From positions 248,001-312,000 of the forward strand of contig CAVYVA010000002.1 in NCBI GenBank assembly GCA_963771835.1: a stretch of DNA of 64,000 nt, in the 5' to 3' direction. The notes beneath the pieces are model-generated. The model had not been told where the DNA came from. It was given only the letters and a program-made list of their open reading frames with translations, and searched no databases. How positions within the stretch are numbered: position 1 is the first letter of the stretch; each line of letters begins with the position of its first letter. The position numbers and the translations under genes were made by a program. Origin of the DNA: CAVQCJ01 sp963771835. GTDB taxonomy: Bacteria; Actinomycetota; Actinomycetes; Prado026. Of the stretch, positions 18,933 through 28,240 are shown piece after piece.

Positions 18933-19667
18933 TCAGGAGTTGTCGAGCAGGTGACGGATCCAGTCGCTGGATGCAGCAGCGGCTACAGTCTTGCCGTTCG
19001 CGTCGACGTCGGTTGGCCGCGCTCCGTGACCGAGGAGCAGGGCGATGATGCGGCGCTGTTCGTCCTTGGCCATGCCCGACCCTGAACCACTTTTGCCGGT
19101 GTTCTGCACGGCGAGATGCAACGGGGTCGAACCGCTCCTGTTCTTCAGCCGCGGATCTGCTCCCGCCTCGACGAGGGCTCTGACCGCGTTCGAGCTCCGA
19201 GTTCGAACGGCGCGATGTATCGGGGCGACACCGCTGTTGTCCTTGGCGTTGGGATCTGCTCCCGCCTTGATGAGGTACGTGATCACCTCACGCTGGCCAT
19301 CCGGTTTCCCGTAGATGGCACCGGGGCTTCCGTCCGCCGCGTAGTGGATCGGTTCGGCTCCTCTTCTGTTCCGGGCGCGAACATCTGCTCCTCGCCCGAC
19401 GACAGAATTCGCCAGTCGTCGTGTGTGCGCTGCGGCAACGACGTGCAGCGCAGTGTCGCCGGCGTAGAGGTGGTGATGAATCGCACGAAGGAAGTACGAC
19501 TCGGGATCCTGGCGGGTCGCTCCGATACGAACTGGTCGGGTGGCGAGGCCGGGAACATCGTCAAGCAGTCTTGTGAACTCCCGGTCATCGCCTGAGACGA
19601 TGGCAGCGAAGAGCGCCATCAGCAGATCGTCGTCGGAGCCATCGAGCCGTTGACCTGACCCCGTCAT
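18933..19667 (-). CDS. Ankyrin-repeat protein
   Basis: 244 residues, intact. At least four ankyrin repeats are recognisable: GDTALHVVAAAHTRRLANSV, GAEPIHYAADGS with a long insertion, SGVAPIHRAVRTRSSNAVRA with LVEAGADPRLKN, and SGSTPLHLAVQNTGKSG. The N-terminal 50 residues are helical. No signal peptide; cytoplasmic protein-protein interaction module, partner unknown. Its codon use looks slightly less G/C-extreme than the sugar locus. Confidence 0.88.
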   Translation of the reverse strand: MTGSGQRLDGSDDDLLMALFAAIVSGDDREFTRLLDDVPGLATRPVRIGATRQDPESYFLRAIHHHLYAGDTALHVVAAAHTRRLANSVVGRGADVRARNRRGAEPIHYAADGSPGAIYGKPDGQREVITYLIKAGADPNAKDNSGVAPIHRAVRTRSSNAVRALVEAGADPRLKNRSGSTPLHLAVQNTGKSGSGSGMAKDEQRRIIALLLGHGARPTDVDANGKTVAAAASSDWIRHLLDNS

Positions 19668-19760
19668 CCGGACAGACTGCCCGACCCATACCCGCTGAAC
19701 AAGCTGTCATCAGTCCGGACCGCGCCGGGCCACAGGTCGACAGATCCGCGCTGGGCTCTG

Positions 19761-20993
19761 CTAGGAGGTGGCCCCGGCCGGATGCTTCGGGCCGGGTCGA
19801 GGTTGCACGAGCAGGGCGACGGTGGCGACGACAGTGATCACGATTCCCGAGACCGCGATCGTCACGTTGGCGCCGATGTGGTTGATGAGGATGGCAACGA
19901 CGGGAAGCCCGAGGGCTCCTGCGGCGACGACGACGAACCGTTGTGCGGCGTAGGTGCGAGCCAGAAGATGTCCCGGCAAAGTCTTGGCGATGTGAACGTC
20001 GACGGTGACGTTGGCCAGTGGGGTGCAGATGCCCAGGGCTGCGCTGCCGACGAGGAACAGCGGGTAGTCGGGCGCCCCCGCCACTGCGAGGAACCCGACG
20101 CCGGCCAGTCCCCAGGCGATCGCGCACCAGCGCAGCAGGTGCAGGTCGCCCAGGCGACCGCTGATCATGTTCCCGACGAGGTTCCCAGCGCCGAACGCAC
20201 CCATGACCAGCCCGTACGCGCCGATGCCGAGGTGGTAGCGGTCGGCGACGACGAACGGCGCTCCGATGGTGAAGGCCGGCCAGGCAAGGTTGCACAGCCC
20301 GCGCAGGATCAGCGCGTGGCGTAGCTCGGGTCGGTGGGCGAGCTCACGCCAGCCTGCAGTCAGCACGGACATGCGCGAACCGGTCGCCGCTGCCGCGGAC
20401 TCCGGCCTCGGTCTGGCCGTCCTCAACAGGACGCTCAGGCACAGCGCCGAAGCCAGGAAGCTGACCGAGTCCAGCGTGAACAGGTGGATCTCGGGGACCA
20501 GGACCGCCAGCAGCCCCACGGCCCCCGGACCCAGCACCCGCCCAAGCCGGTCAGTGCTGTCGAGCAGGGCGACCATCGGTGTCAGCCGCGCTGGCTCGAC
20601 CAGCCGCGGCAGAGAAGCCTGCACCGCAGGCAGGAAGAACGCCTCCATCGAGCTGAGCACCGCAGCAACGATCGCCAGACCGATGAGGTGCAAACATCCC
20701 GGCTAGTACATGACGGGAAGGACGGCGACCACGCCCGCCCGGATCAGGTCAACCGTGCGGGCCAGCCGCAGCCCGTCCCGCATGTCCGCGACCGCGCCAG
20801 CCAACAGGCTCACGGCCAGGAACGGCACCGTGTCGGCAAGAGTGATCACAGCGACCGCGGCTGCTGAACCAGTGAGCTGGACCGTGAACCAGACCACTGC
20901 CACGCCGTAGAGCCGATCACCCGCTACCGAGGCCACCTGCCCCAGCCACAGAAGCCGCGGCGGACCTTGCCGTAACAGGCCCAGAGGGTTCAC
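19761..20993 (-). pseudogene. MFS transporter interrupted by an in-frame TAG codon
   Basis: Read from GTG 20993 (VNPLGLLRQGPPRLLWLGQV), the frame gives TM helices 1-3 with the MFS motif-A-like loop AVADMRDGLRLARTVDLIRA, then a TAG at 20705-20703. The same frame continues directly afterwards (HLIGLAIVAAVLSSMEAFFL) for about 310 residues through the remaining helices to the stop at 19761. The whole resembles MFS_3/enterobactin-exporter-like drug or siderophore exporters of about 410 residues. A single nonsense codon without frameshift is either a real inactivating mutation or a base error. An in-frame TTG at 20693 could give only a truncated protein. Confidence 0.78.
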
Positions 20994-21274
20994 GACGACA
21001 GTCTCTCGGCGACTCGGTCCGATTGCCTTGGTGGGGCGCTGAGACTGCCCGTCCACCGACTGTGCAGCCAGCCGCCATGAGGTTCTGACCCGTACCCGGT
21101 GCCGGTTCTTCTGCTGCGGACAGCCGGATCGTTGGGCCCTCGTCCTCGTCCGGGGAGTGTGGCCTGGTCCCGGCGGGGAACTCTCGCTCTAGAGTGCAAC
21201 GCTGACGCACCCGATGACGGTGTCGCCACCGGGGTGCCGTGTCCGGAGATCGCAGATGGAAGGATGAGACGGCG

Positions 21275-21838
21275 TTGACTCAGCGCACACAGCGAGTGCC
21301 CATCCGCTTCGAAGCCACGCTTGCCACGATCGACCCGTGGACCGTGCTGCGGGTGCCCGCGACGGCGAGCAACGATCTGCCCTCGCGCGGGCAGGTGGCC
21401 GTCCACGGAACGATCAATGGCGTCGAGTTCCAGACGGTACTCGAACCCGATGGACTGTCTGGCCACTGGATGAGGGTCGATGACACGCTGCAGCGCGCGG
21501 CTGGCGTCAGCGCGGGTGACACCGCGACCCTCGACATCGAGGTGACCAAGGACTGGCCAGAGCCGAGCGTGCCCCAGGATCTCGCGGCAGCCCTGGTCGC
21601 TGCCCCGCAGAAGATCCAGGACCTGTGGAACGAGATCACCCCGATGGCGCGTTGGGAATGGGTGCGTTGGGTCAACGCGACGAAGAACCCCGACACGCGC
21701 CGACGACGGGTCGACGTGAGCATCTCGAAGATGAAGAGCGGGAAGCGACGGCCCTGCTGTTTCAACCTCTCCGCATGCACCGACCCGGACCTGTCGAAGA
21801 ACGGCAGGCTCCTCGAGCCGGGGGACGACCACCCCTGA
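21275..21838 (+). CDS. YdeI/OmpD-associated (DUF1905-type) family protein
   Basis: About 187 residues. The first 95 residues are a DUF1905 beta-barrel (RFEATLATIDPWTVLRVPAT, VHGTINGVEFQTVLEPDGLSG, AAGVSAGDTATLDIEVTKDW). The C-terminal part has the OmdA/YdeI helical motif (AALVAAPQKIQDLWNEITPM, ARWEWVRWVNATKNPDTRRR). Family members are linked to bacteriocin protection or general stress, function unproven. TTG 21275 is chosen because GGAAGGATGAG precedes it; GTG 21239 in frame is an alternative. Confidence 0.8.
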   Translation: MTQRTQRVPIRFEATLATIDPWTVLRVPATASNDLPSRGQVAVHGTINGVEFQTVLEPDGLSGHWMRVDDTLQRAAGVSAGDTATLDIEVTKDWPEPSVPQDLAAALVAAPQKIQDLWNEITPMARWEWVRWVNATKNPDTRRRRVDVSISKMKSGKRRPCCFNLSACTDPDLSKNGRLLEPGDDHP

Positions 21839-21922
21839 GGGCCAGCCTCAGGAGGCGTCGCGCCACCAGATGAAGAGGCGAGTGAGGTCCTGGATCCACC
21901 CAAGATCCTGCTCTGCTCGGAG

Positions 21923-22459
21923 ATGATGCTCGACATGCCCTGGACTGCGCCCGACCACCCGCGGCGCGAAGAGCCGTTCGTGGGGGACGAGCGGGCCACG
22001 CTGGAAGGCTTGTTGGACTGGTATCGCGCGAGCCTGCTGGCCAGATGCTCCGGGCTGACCGGTCAGCAAGCCGCAGAGCGGCGGACCGTGCCGCGTCGAA
22101 CATGTCGCTGCTCGGGCTGGTCCGGCATCTCACGGATGTGGAACGGAGCTGGTTCCGCGTGCGGTTCGGCCACGAGCAGCTCGCGGACCACGCTGTTCTC
22201 CCGACCCGAGCGACCGGACGCCGCCTTCGAGGAGGTCGACGGGGTGCTTGCCGCACGTGATCTTGAACGGTTGACCGCAGAGCAGGATTCCGCCCGTCGC
22301 GCTGTGGCTGGGCTCCTCCTCGACGCGGTGTTCGTCAGCGAACGCTGGGGGGAGATGTCACTGCGCTGGGTCTTCTCGCACATGATCGCGGAGTACGCGG
22401 GTCACTGCGGCCACGCCGATCTGATCCGGGAGCGAATCGATGGAAGGACGGGCTTCTAG
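21923..22459 (+). CDS. DinB-family (DUF664) protein (two apparent frameshifts)
   Basis: ATG 21923 begins MLDMPWTAPDHPRREEPFVG then ERATLEGLLDWYRASLLARC. Near 22085 the frame shifts to AASNMSLLGLVRHLTDVERS with WFRVRFGHEQ, and near 22205 shifts back to RPERPDAAFEEVDGVLAARD. The C-terminus has SLRWVFSHMIAEYAGHCGHA, giving the metal-binding His residues of the four-helix DinB/mycothiol-transferase fold. About 178 residues, as usual for DUF664. Probably a thiol-dependent detoxification or transferase enzyme; no partner gene adjacent. Confidence 0.82.
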   Translation: MMLDMPWTAPDHPRREEPFVGDERATLEGLLDWYRASLLARCSGLTGQQAAERRTVPRRTCRCSGWSGISRMWNGAGSACGSATSSSRTTLFSRPERPDAAFEEVDGVLAARDLERLTAEQDSARRAVAGLLLDAVFVSERWGEMSLRWVFSHMIAEYAGHCGHADLIRERIDGRTGF

Positions 22460-22504
22460 GACCACGGGTCGCGGAGTGTAACGGATCGCACCGTTGTCTC
22501 AGAG

Positions 22505-23440
22505 GTGCGGAGCTACCTGCATTCGTTTGATCCGGCGGGGAGTGTGGTGAAGTCTCTGGCTGTGCCCACCGCCTCCGAGGTCGTCCAGCAGCTCATGCAC
22601 ACGACCGACCAGTCGGTGTGGAGCGCGACGGCGCTGTGTCTGGTGCTCGATGGACGCGCGTCGACCGGTCTGCAGGACGCCGCGGCCGACGTCCTGGCCT
22701 CGCTCGGGCTTGACGGTGCTTCGTCCCTTGGCGACCTCGACGGCCCGGGGGTCGCGGCGCAGGCGGCCGCGCCGGTCCTGCAGGCAGCCGCACTGCTGAG
22801 GGGCGACGGTGACGTGTGGGCGACGCAGTCCGATGCCGCCTTGCTGGCACAGGGCCGCGCCAGCGCGCAGGGCGCCGCGATGTTCGCACAGTTCGCGCTA
22901 CCCAGGCTGGAGGGCCTGGCCAGGGCCATCTCGCAGCCCGGCGCCCGGATGCTCGACGTCGGGACCGGGGTCGCCGCGCTCGCCGTCGCCTACGCCGAGC
23001 AGTTCCCGGAGCTGACGGTCGTCGGCATCGACGTCCTCCCGCGGGTGCTCGTCCTCGCCGCAGCAACCGTTGCCTCCAGCGCGGTCGCGGACCGCGTCGT
23101 GCTGCGCAACCAGGACATCGCGACCCTCGACGATCGCGCCACCTACGCACTGGCCTGGGTCCCGGCGCCGTTCGTGCCTGCAGCCGCGCTCGACGTCGGG
23201 ATGGCTCGCGTCGCTCAGGCGCTGACTCCCGGCGGCTGGCTGATGCTCGGCCACGGACGATTCACCGGTGATCCTGTCAACGACGCCCTCACCCGGTTCA
23301 AGACCGTCGCCTTCGGTGGCACGCCGTTCGATGATGAACAGGCGCAGCGGTTCGTGGCAGACGCCGGCCTCGAGTCCGTGTCGACCCTGCCAACGCCGCC
23401 TGGCGCGCCGGTGATCACGGTAGGCCAACGTCCCCGCTAG
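22505..23440 (+). CDS. Class I SAM-dependent methyltransferase
   Basis: 311 residues from a GTG start, intact. After an N-terminal helical domain of about 110 residues, motif I reads ARMLDVGTGVAALAVAYAEQ, followed by LTVVGIDVLPRVLVLAAAT (acidic motif II) and VVLRNQDIATL (motif III), with LTPGGWLMLGHGRF as the post-motif strand. Small-molecule or O-methyltransferase-like; substrate unknown. Stand-alone. Confidence 0.85.
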   Translation: MRSYLHSFDPAGSVVKSLAVPTASEVVQQLMHTTDQSVWSATALCLVLDGRASTGLQDAAADVLASLGLDGASSLGDLDGPGVAAQAAAPVLQAAALLRGDGDVWATQSDAALLAQGRASAQGAAMFAQFALPRLEGLARAISQPGARMLDVGTGVAALAVAYAEQFPELTVVGIDVLPRVLVLAAATVASSAVADRVVLRNQDIATLDDRATYALAWVPAPFVPAAALDVGMARVAQALTPGGWLMLGHGRFTGDPVNDALTRFKTVAFGGTPFDDEQAQRFVADAGLESVSTLPTPPGAPVITVGQRPR

Positions 23441-23459
23441 CTGGGGCGATCCCCGCAGG

Positions 23460-23776
23460 CTAGGGCGTGAACCTGTCGATCCAGCGCAGGACCGGCCCGC
23501 TGAAGCGTCCGTTCTGCCAACCGTGGCGGAGGACGACCTCACGGCCGGTCTTGAACGCACACCCTTCCTCGGGCGGCGAGTCCGTGGTCCCCGCGCACCA
23601 CGTCGTTCTGCTCGCGGGCGCGGCGATGAAGGAACTTCGCGCACTGGAAGCAGACGCCGGCCTCCGGGCGCATCCCCAGCCGCACCAGCCTCTCCTCGGG
23701 AAAGTGCCGCCCGCAGCACCAGCAGTCGGCTCCGGCTCCGCCTCGTCGTGATCGACGGCGACCGCGGCGCGCTCAT
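23460..23776 (-). CDS. Small zinc-ribbon-like protein (frameshifted)
   Basis: ATG 23776 overlaps the stop of the thioredoxin-like gene (ATGA). After MSAPRSPSITTRR the frame moves (near 23720) to a segment with DCWCCGRHFPEERL, GVCFQCAKFLHRR and a VVRGDHGLAA stretch, i.e. paired CxxC/CxxC motifs about 22 residues apart that would bind zinc. A further shift near 23560 gives the C-terminus LRHGWQNGRFSGPV ending WIDRFTP. About 105 residues when bridged. No family name recognised. Overlap with the upstream gene suggests translational coupling. Confidence 0.55.
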
Positions 23777-24073
23777 CGCAGAACCTCCGCCAGCTGATCC
23801 ACCGTTGGGGACCCAGCCAGACCCTCGGGTGTGACGTAGAGGCGGCACGCGAGGCCGACCGGCGAGCCCGGCGCGGCGAACGGGTCGCTCCCGTCGATCA
23901 GCACCGTGGGCGAGCCGATGAAACCCAGCCGTTCAGCATCCTCGGCGGTCTCCACCTTCTCGTGGGCCACGGAGACATCCGCGTGTCCGGCTGAGGTCCA
24001 GTGCCTCCCGCAGCCGAGCATCCGCCGTCTGCCAGTTCGGGCAGCCGTCGAAGAACCGCAGACTCACGCGCAC
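23773..24073 (-). CDS. Thioredoxin-fold protein, small (one frameshift)
   Basis: GTG 24073 starts VRVSLRFFDGCPNWQTADAR, a single-Cys thioredoxin-like N-terminus (FDGCPNW), then after a frame change near 24000 continues HEKVETAEDAERLGFIGSPT with VLIDGSDPFAA and CRLYVTPEGLAGSPTVDQL. The cis-Pro loop GSPTVLIDG is typical. About 98 residues. This family often accompanies mercury, arsenic or metal genes, but none are seen here. Overlaps the zinc-ribbon gene. Confidence 0.68.
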
Positions 24074-24112
24074 GGCTCCAGCGTCGCACACGAGCGTCGC
24101 ACACCCACGGGG

Positions 24113-24696
24113 CTATGCACGGATCTTGGCGGGGATCGCGGCGAGGACCGCGCCGACCATGATGTCGGTGGCTTCCTGGTCGGTGAGGCCTGCGTCTCGG
24201 CAGAGCGACTCCCACGTGCTCACGCCGCAGGGCGTGTGCCAGGGCAGCGGCCAACCGGTGGGCGGCGGCCCCGGGCGTGGAACCCCGGCTGAGAACGGTC
24301 ACGCGAGCCTTCTCGTCAGCGGCCAAGTGGTGGCCCGACGAAGGCCGGCATCGGAGTCGACGTCGCGGTAGATCATGGTCATCATCGGGGCCGCCGGTGC
24401 GCGACCAGGCGTAGGTCTCGGACAGGGCCGTGCGAAGCCGCTGCACGGGGTCCTCGATCGCGCCCACGGCTCGGGTCAGGGCGTGGGTGCAGCTGCGCGC
24501 CAGTGCGCGGAGCAGGCGCTGACGAGCGACTGCTCGTCGGGGAAGTGCCGATAGACCGTGAGCCGGGTGACTCCCGCCTCCTCCGCGATCGCCGACACCG
24601 TGGTCGCCGCGCGGGCCAACCGTCTCGTGCAGGCGCATCGTCGCCTCGGTGATCCGCAGGCGCGTCTCGTCGACGGCTCTCCTGCCGTGCTCGCAT
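24113..24696 (-). CDS. TetR-family transcriptional regulator (several frameshifts)
   Basis: Fragments in three frames together give a TetR protein: RAVDETRLRITEATMRLHET (helix 1), a frame change, then TTVSAIAEEAGVTRLTVYRH with FPDEQSLVSACSAHW (helix-turn-helix), then AIEDPVQRLRTALSETYAW in another frame, and the C-terminus DQEATDIMVGAVLAAIPAK ending KIRA before TAG 24113-24115. About 190 residues bridged. It is divergent from the cupin gene at 24835 and is the natural candidate to control it. Confidence 0.72.
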
Positions 24697-24834
24697 CGTG
24701 TAGGTGCGCGCTTTCGGTGACCTGCTGTTCGCGCCGCCAATCTTGACACCTCCGTTCCCGAGGAGGAGAGTCTATTTCGAGTATACACATGTTGTTCACT
24801 GAATTGCTTCACTCGCTTTCGAGGAGTCGCCACC

Positions 24835-25383
24835 ATGACAGTCCTCGCTTCCGACCACCCTGGCGGAGGCGACTGCGCCCGGCCGCGTCACTGCCGCTCA
24901 CGGTGCTGGCCGGCGCCCCACGGGCCGGACCGTTCCATCGGCTCGATCGGCGTCGGCTTCCGGCTCGGCGGCGAGCAGACCGGCGGCCAGGTGGCCGTCG
25001 TCGAGCACCCGTTCCCGCCCGGTGCGCTGGTGCCTCCGCACGTTCACACCCGAGAGGACGAGTTCTCCATCGTGACCGCCGGTGCGATCGGCTTCCGGTC
25101 CGGGTCGGACGAGGTCGTCCTCGAGGCAGGTGGCTACATCGCCAAGCCCCGGGGCGAGTTGCACACGATGTGGAACGCCGGCCCGGTCGAGGCTCGCATG
25201 ATCGAAATCATCACCCCGGCCGGGTTCGAGCGCTTCTTCCGCGAGCTGGCCGAGATGATCGAGGCCGGCCCGCCCGACCCGGCCGCGCTGGAGTCGCTCG
25301 CGGCCTCCTACGGGCTGTTCTTCGACCCGACCTGGGTGCCGGAGCTCATGGAGAAGTACGGACTCAGCTCCCCCTTCGGATGA
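24835..25383 (+). CDS. Cupin-domain protein
   Basis: 182 residues. From residue about 37 the sequence is a clear cupin: GVGFRLGGEQTGGQVAVVEH, the first cupin motif PPGALVPPHVHTREDEFSIV (metal-binding His-His-Glu), and the second PRGELHTMWNAGP with VEARMIEIITPAGFERFF. The N-terminal 30 residues are unusual (Cys/Arg-rich) and may come from a frameshift near 24890. Cupins of this subgroup are soluble proteins of unknown role. Preceded by a divergent TetR gene. Confidence 0.82.
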   Translation: MTVLASDHPGGGDCARPRHCRSRCWPAPHGPDRSIGSIGVGFRLGGEQTGGQVAVVEHPFPPGALVPPHVHTREDEFSIVTAGAIGFRSGSDEVVLEAGGYIAKPRGELHTMWNAGPVEARMIEIITPAGFERFFRELAEMIEAGPPDPAALESLAASYGLFFDPTWVPELMEKYGLSSPFG

Positions 25384-25720
25384 GTGACCCACGGACCGGC
25401 CGCGCCGCGGACGCAGGTGTACCGGCGGCTGGAGGATCGGTGCCGCCACCTGACCAGCCGGGCGGTCAGGTGGGGTCGTGACACCGTGGAAGGCGCCAGG
25501 ACGCAGTACGCCAAGACACGCGCTCAGCCTTCCCAGGTGTTGGTGTCCTCGACCGTGACCTCACCGCCGGCAGCGGTCTTGCCTTCGAGGACGCCGGCGA
25601 GCACGAGCCGAGGGAGTCCCCGAGTGCTGGCACCTGTACGCCGCGATCGGCTGACTCGAAGACCCCAAGTCCGCGCGTTCGCGTGGTCTCTTCTCGTCAC
25701 ATCTCCTCACGCCGGGCGAC
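25384..25720. other. 337-bp stretch without a clear gene
   Basis: Between the cupin gene and the thioredoxin-like gene. On the minus strand a short reading frame ends with LEGKTAAGGEVTVEDTNTW then EG and TGA near 25525, which reads like a real protein C-terminus and may be the remnant or frameshifted end of a gene. I cannot place it in a family. Confidence 0.35.
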
Positions 25721-26736
25721 CTAGCCGAACGTGAAGCAGAAGATCTGCGCCTCGGGGTCCAGGAAGGTGATCTCGACGGTCCGGTCGGTGATGCGCCGTC
25801 CTGCTGACGCACGAGCTGGTGCAGCCGCTGCTCGGCCAGCGTCCCGTTGCCTGCCTCGTCCACGTCGTCGCCGTGCGCCGCGCCGGGGGCCTGGCCGTCG
25901 ACACGCACCCGGAAGCGCAGCGACGTCCCGCGCACCGCCGGCCCCATGACCAGGTTGACGTCGCGGGCATGGAAGCGGCACGTCACCTGCCCGCCCGCGG
26001 TGTCGAGGTCGCCGGCTGCCCGTCGACCGTCCAGTCGCCGGACAGCGCCCACTCGTTGAGCCGCAGCTGCGCAGGGGCCGTGTACGGCTGCGGCTTGCCG
26101 GGTCGCAGCCCCTCGGGTGACGCGAAACCCTCAGCCGGTCGTAGCCGGTGTAGGTCTCCGGCGTCCTGAGGGTCTGCCAGTCGGCCGCGACCTCGAGCCC
26201 GCGCGGCTCGACGACACCCGCTCCCGACCCGGGCTGGAGCCGGCCTCGACGAGCAGCTGCTGGATGACCATCTCCGACTGCTCGTACTCGCCCTCGCCGT
26301 AGTGGTGGTGCCGGATCCGGCCCTGCGCGTCGGCGAAGTACAGCGCCGGCCAGAAGTGGTTGCCGAACGCCTGCCAACGCCGGTAGCTCGCTGTCGATCG
26401 CCACCGGGTAGGCGATGCGGCGCAGCGCCACCGCGGCGCGGATGTTGTCCACGTCCCGCTCGAAGCCGAACTCGGGCGTGTGCACGCCGACCACGACGAG
26501 CCCATGCTCGGCGTACCGGTCGGCCCAGGCGCGCACGTACGGGAGCTGGCGCAGCCAGTTGACGCACGTGTACGTCCAGAAGTCGACCAGAACCACCTTC
26601 CCGAGCAGGCCGGCCGGCGTGAGCGGGTCGAGTTGAGCCACCCCGTAGCGCCGTCGAACGACGCCAGCCGGCCTTCGACGGGCAGCTCGGCGCCGTGCGT
26701 GTGCAGCCCCGCCGGCGTCGCCCAGTCCCAGCTCAT
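25721..26736 (-). CDS. Thioredoxin-like redoxin protein, DipZ/TlpA C-terminal type (several frameshifts)
   Basis: ATG 26736 starts MSWDWATPAGLHTHGAELPV with EGRLASFDGATGWLNS. A frame change leads to LLGKVVLVDFWTYTCVNWLR and EHGLVVVGVHTPEFGFERDV. Others give FGNHFWPALYFADAQGRIRH, EVAADWQTLRTPETYTGYDR, LRLNEWALSGDWTVDG and finally ITDRTVEITFLDPEAQIFCF. This order matches cytoplasmic redoxins of about 330 residues related to the DipZ C-terminal domain. The active-site segment is TYTCVNW, so only the first Cys of CxxC is present. At least five frame changes are needed. Confidence 0.78.
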
Positions 26737-26942
26737 GCGGTCACGCTCATCGCGACCTCCTCGCGGTGTCGGGCACGACGTCCGAACCGGAGCCGCCGCG
26801 TGGTGGTGGCGCTCGGGCCGTGGCCCCGACAACACTGGCCCGGCCGCACCCAGCCTGTCCAGGGCTCCGGACCGAAGCGCATAGTGTCGGCCAGGTCCTT
26901 TGCGGGCTGGCCCGTGTGCACAGATCGGAGATGCGGAGCGGG

Positions 26943-27851
26943 ATGACTTCTCACCTCGTCGCGCTCTGCTTCGATGCGAACGACCCGCTCCGTCTCGCGC
27001 GCTTCTGGGCCGGCGTCCTGGGCTGGGAGATGGCCGACGACCCCCACGACGGCATCGCGCTCCTGCCGAGCGATGACACCGGGTTCCGGATCCGGTTCCT
27101 TCCGACCCAGGAGCAGAAGGCCGGCCAGAACCAGATGCACTTCGACCTGACGAGCACGTCCCTCGAGGACCAGCAGCAGACGGTGGCGAGGTCGCTCGGA
27201 CTCGGCGCCCGGCACATCGACATCGGTCAACGCCCGGAGGAGGGTCATGTGGTGCTCGCCGACCCCGAAGGCAACGAGTTCTGCGTCATCGAGCCGGGCA
27301 ACAACTTCCTTGCCGACTGCGGATTCATCGGAGCGCTCTCGTGCGACGGTTCGCAGGAGGTCGGGTACTTCTGGAGCGAAGCGCTGGGCTGGCCGTTGGT
27401 CTGGGACCAGGACCAGGAGACCGCGATCCGCTCGCCGCGCGGCGGTCCGAAGATCACGTGGGGCGGTCCGCCGCTGATGCCGAAGACCGGGAAGAACCGG
27501 CTGCATTTCGACCTCGCTCCACCTGTCGACGGTGATCAGCAAGCGGAGGTCGACCGTCTCGTCTCCCTCGGGGCGACTCGGATCGACATCGGCCAGGGCG
27601 AGGTCAGCTGGGTGGTGATGGCCGATCCCGATGGCAACGAGTTCTGTGTGTGGCCCCCCCGCCGAACGGAGCCCTGGGTGTCGCCGAGGTTGGGCACCTG
27701 GGCTGACCTGCGCCGATTTGCCCGCGACCAGAGCCTCCGCCTTGGCCTGGTCCTACCCACCTCGGCAGGGTCTGCAGTTTGCGGGGTCGAGTGGCCGAGA
27801 TTGGCGATTGATGACGCGGGTATCGGCCATCCCCCGGATGGCAGGTTGTGA
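26943..27851 (+). CDS. VOC family protein, two glyoxalase-like domains
   Basis: ATG 26943 (MTSHLVALCFDANDPLRLAR) opens the first VOC domain (FWAGVLGWEMADDPHDGIAL to LADPEGNEFCVIEPG). The second follows (DGSQEVGYFWSEALGWPLVW to VVMADPDGNEFCVWPP). Each has the Glyoxalase_6 ending ADPxGNEFC. The residues after about 27665 no longer look like the family and may follow a frameshift or simply be a tail. VOC proteins include dioxygenases, antibiotic-binding proteins and isomerases; no catalytic assignment is possible. Confidence 0.85.
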   Translation: MTSHLVALCFDANDPLRLARFWAGVLGWEMADDPHDGIALLPSDDTGFRIRFLPTQEQKAGQNQMHFDLTSTSLEDQQQTVARSLGLGARHIDIGQRPEEGHVVLADPEGNEFCVIEPGNNFLADCGFIGALSCDGSQEVGYFWSEALGWPLVWDQDQETAIRSPRGGPKITWGGPPLMPKTGKNRLHFDLAPPVDGDQQAEVDRLVSLGATRIDIGQGEVSWVVMADPDGNEFCVWPPRRTEPWVSPRLGTWADLRRFARDQSLRLGLVLPTSAGSAVCGVEWPRLAIDDAGIGHPPDGRL

Positions 27852-27918
27852 TACCGGCCTTGGAGGAGCGATCGGTGCCGAACACGACTCCGACTGAGTT
27901 CCGTCACCCTGAACTGTG

Positions 27919-28240
27919 ATGACGCTCGGCCATGGCAAACTCTATGCCCTCGTCACCGACGGTGAGGGAGCCTACTGCGGTGGCGGATGGGCCACGGTTT
28001 CAACACCCGGCGATAGCATCGACATCCAGGCCGTCGAGGGCTAGGGCGACCACAGTGGCCTGGCCCGGCAGGAACATCCATTCTGCCTCTCACCTACAGA
28101 TGGAAGACCTGGCCGCCGCTGAGCAAAGGTCTGCGGGCGAGCCATGCGGATTTGATACCAACACAACGCCCGCACTGCCTGGTCTTCGCCGACCCGGCGG
28201 ACACCCTTTCTGCCTGACCACGGTTGACGAACTGGGCTAA
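27919..28240 (+). pseudogene. VOC (Glyoxalase_6-like) protein remnant or heavily frameshifted copy
   Basis: Short segments in different frames match one VOC domain: GKLYALVTDGEGAYCGGGW, TTVAWPGRNIHSASHLQ, MEDLAAAEQRSAG, VFADPAD in a second frame, and HPFCLTTVDELG before the stop at 28240. They are in the correct order but no single frame links them, and no start is obvious. It may be decayed or strongly affected by sequence errors. Confidence 0.5.
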
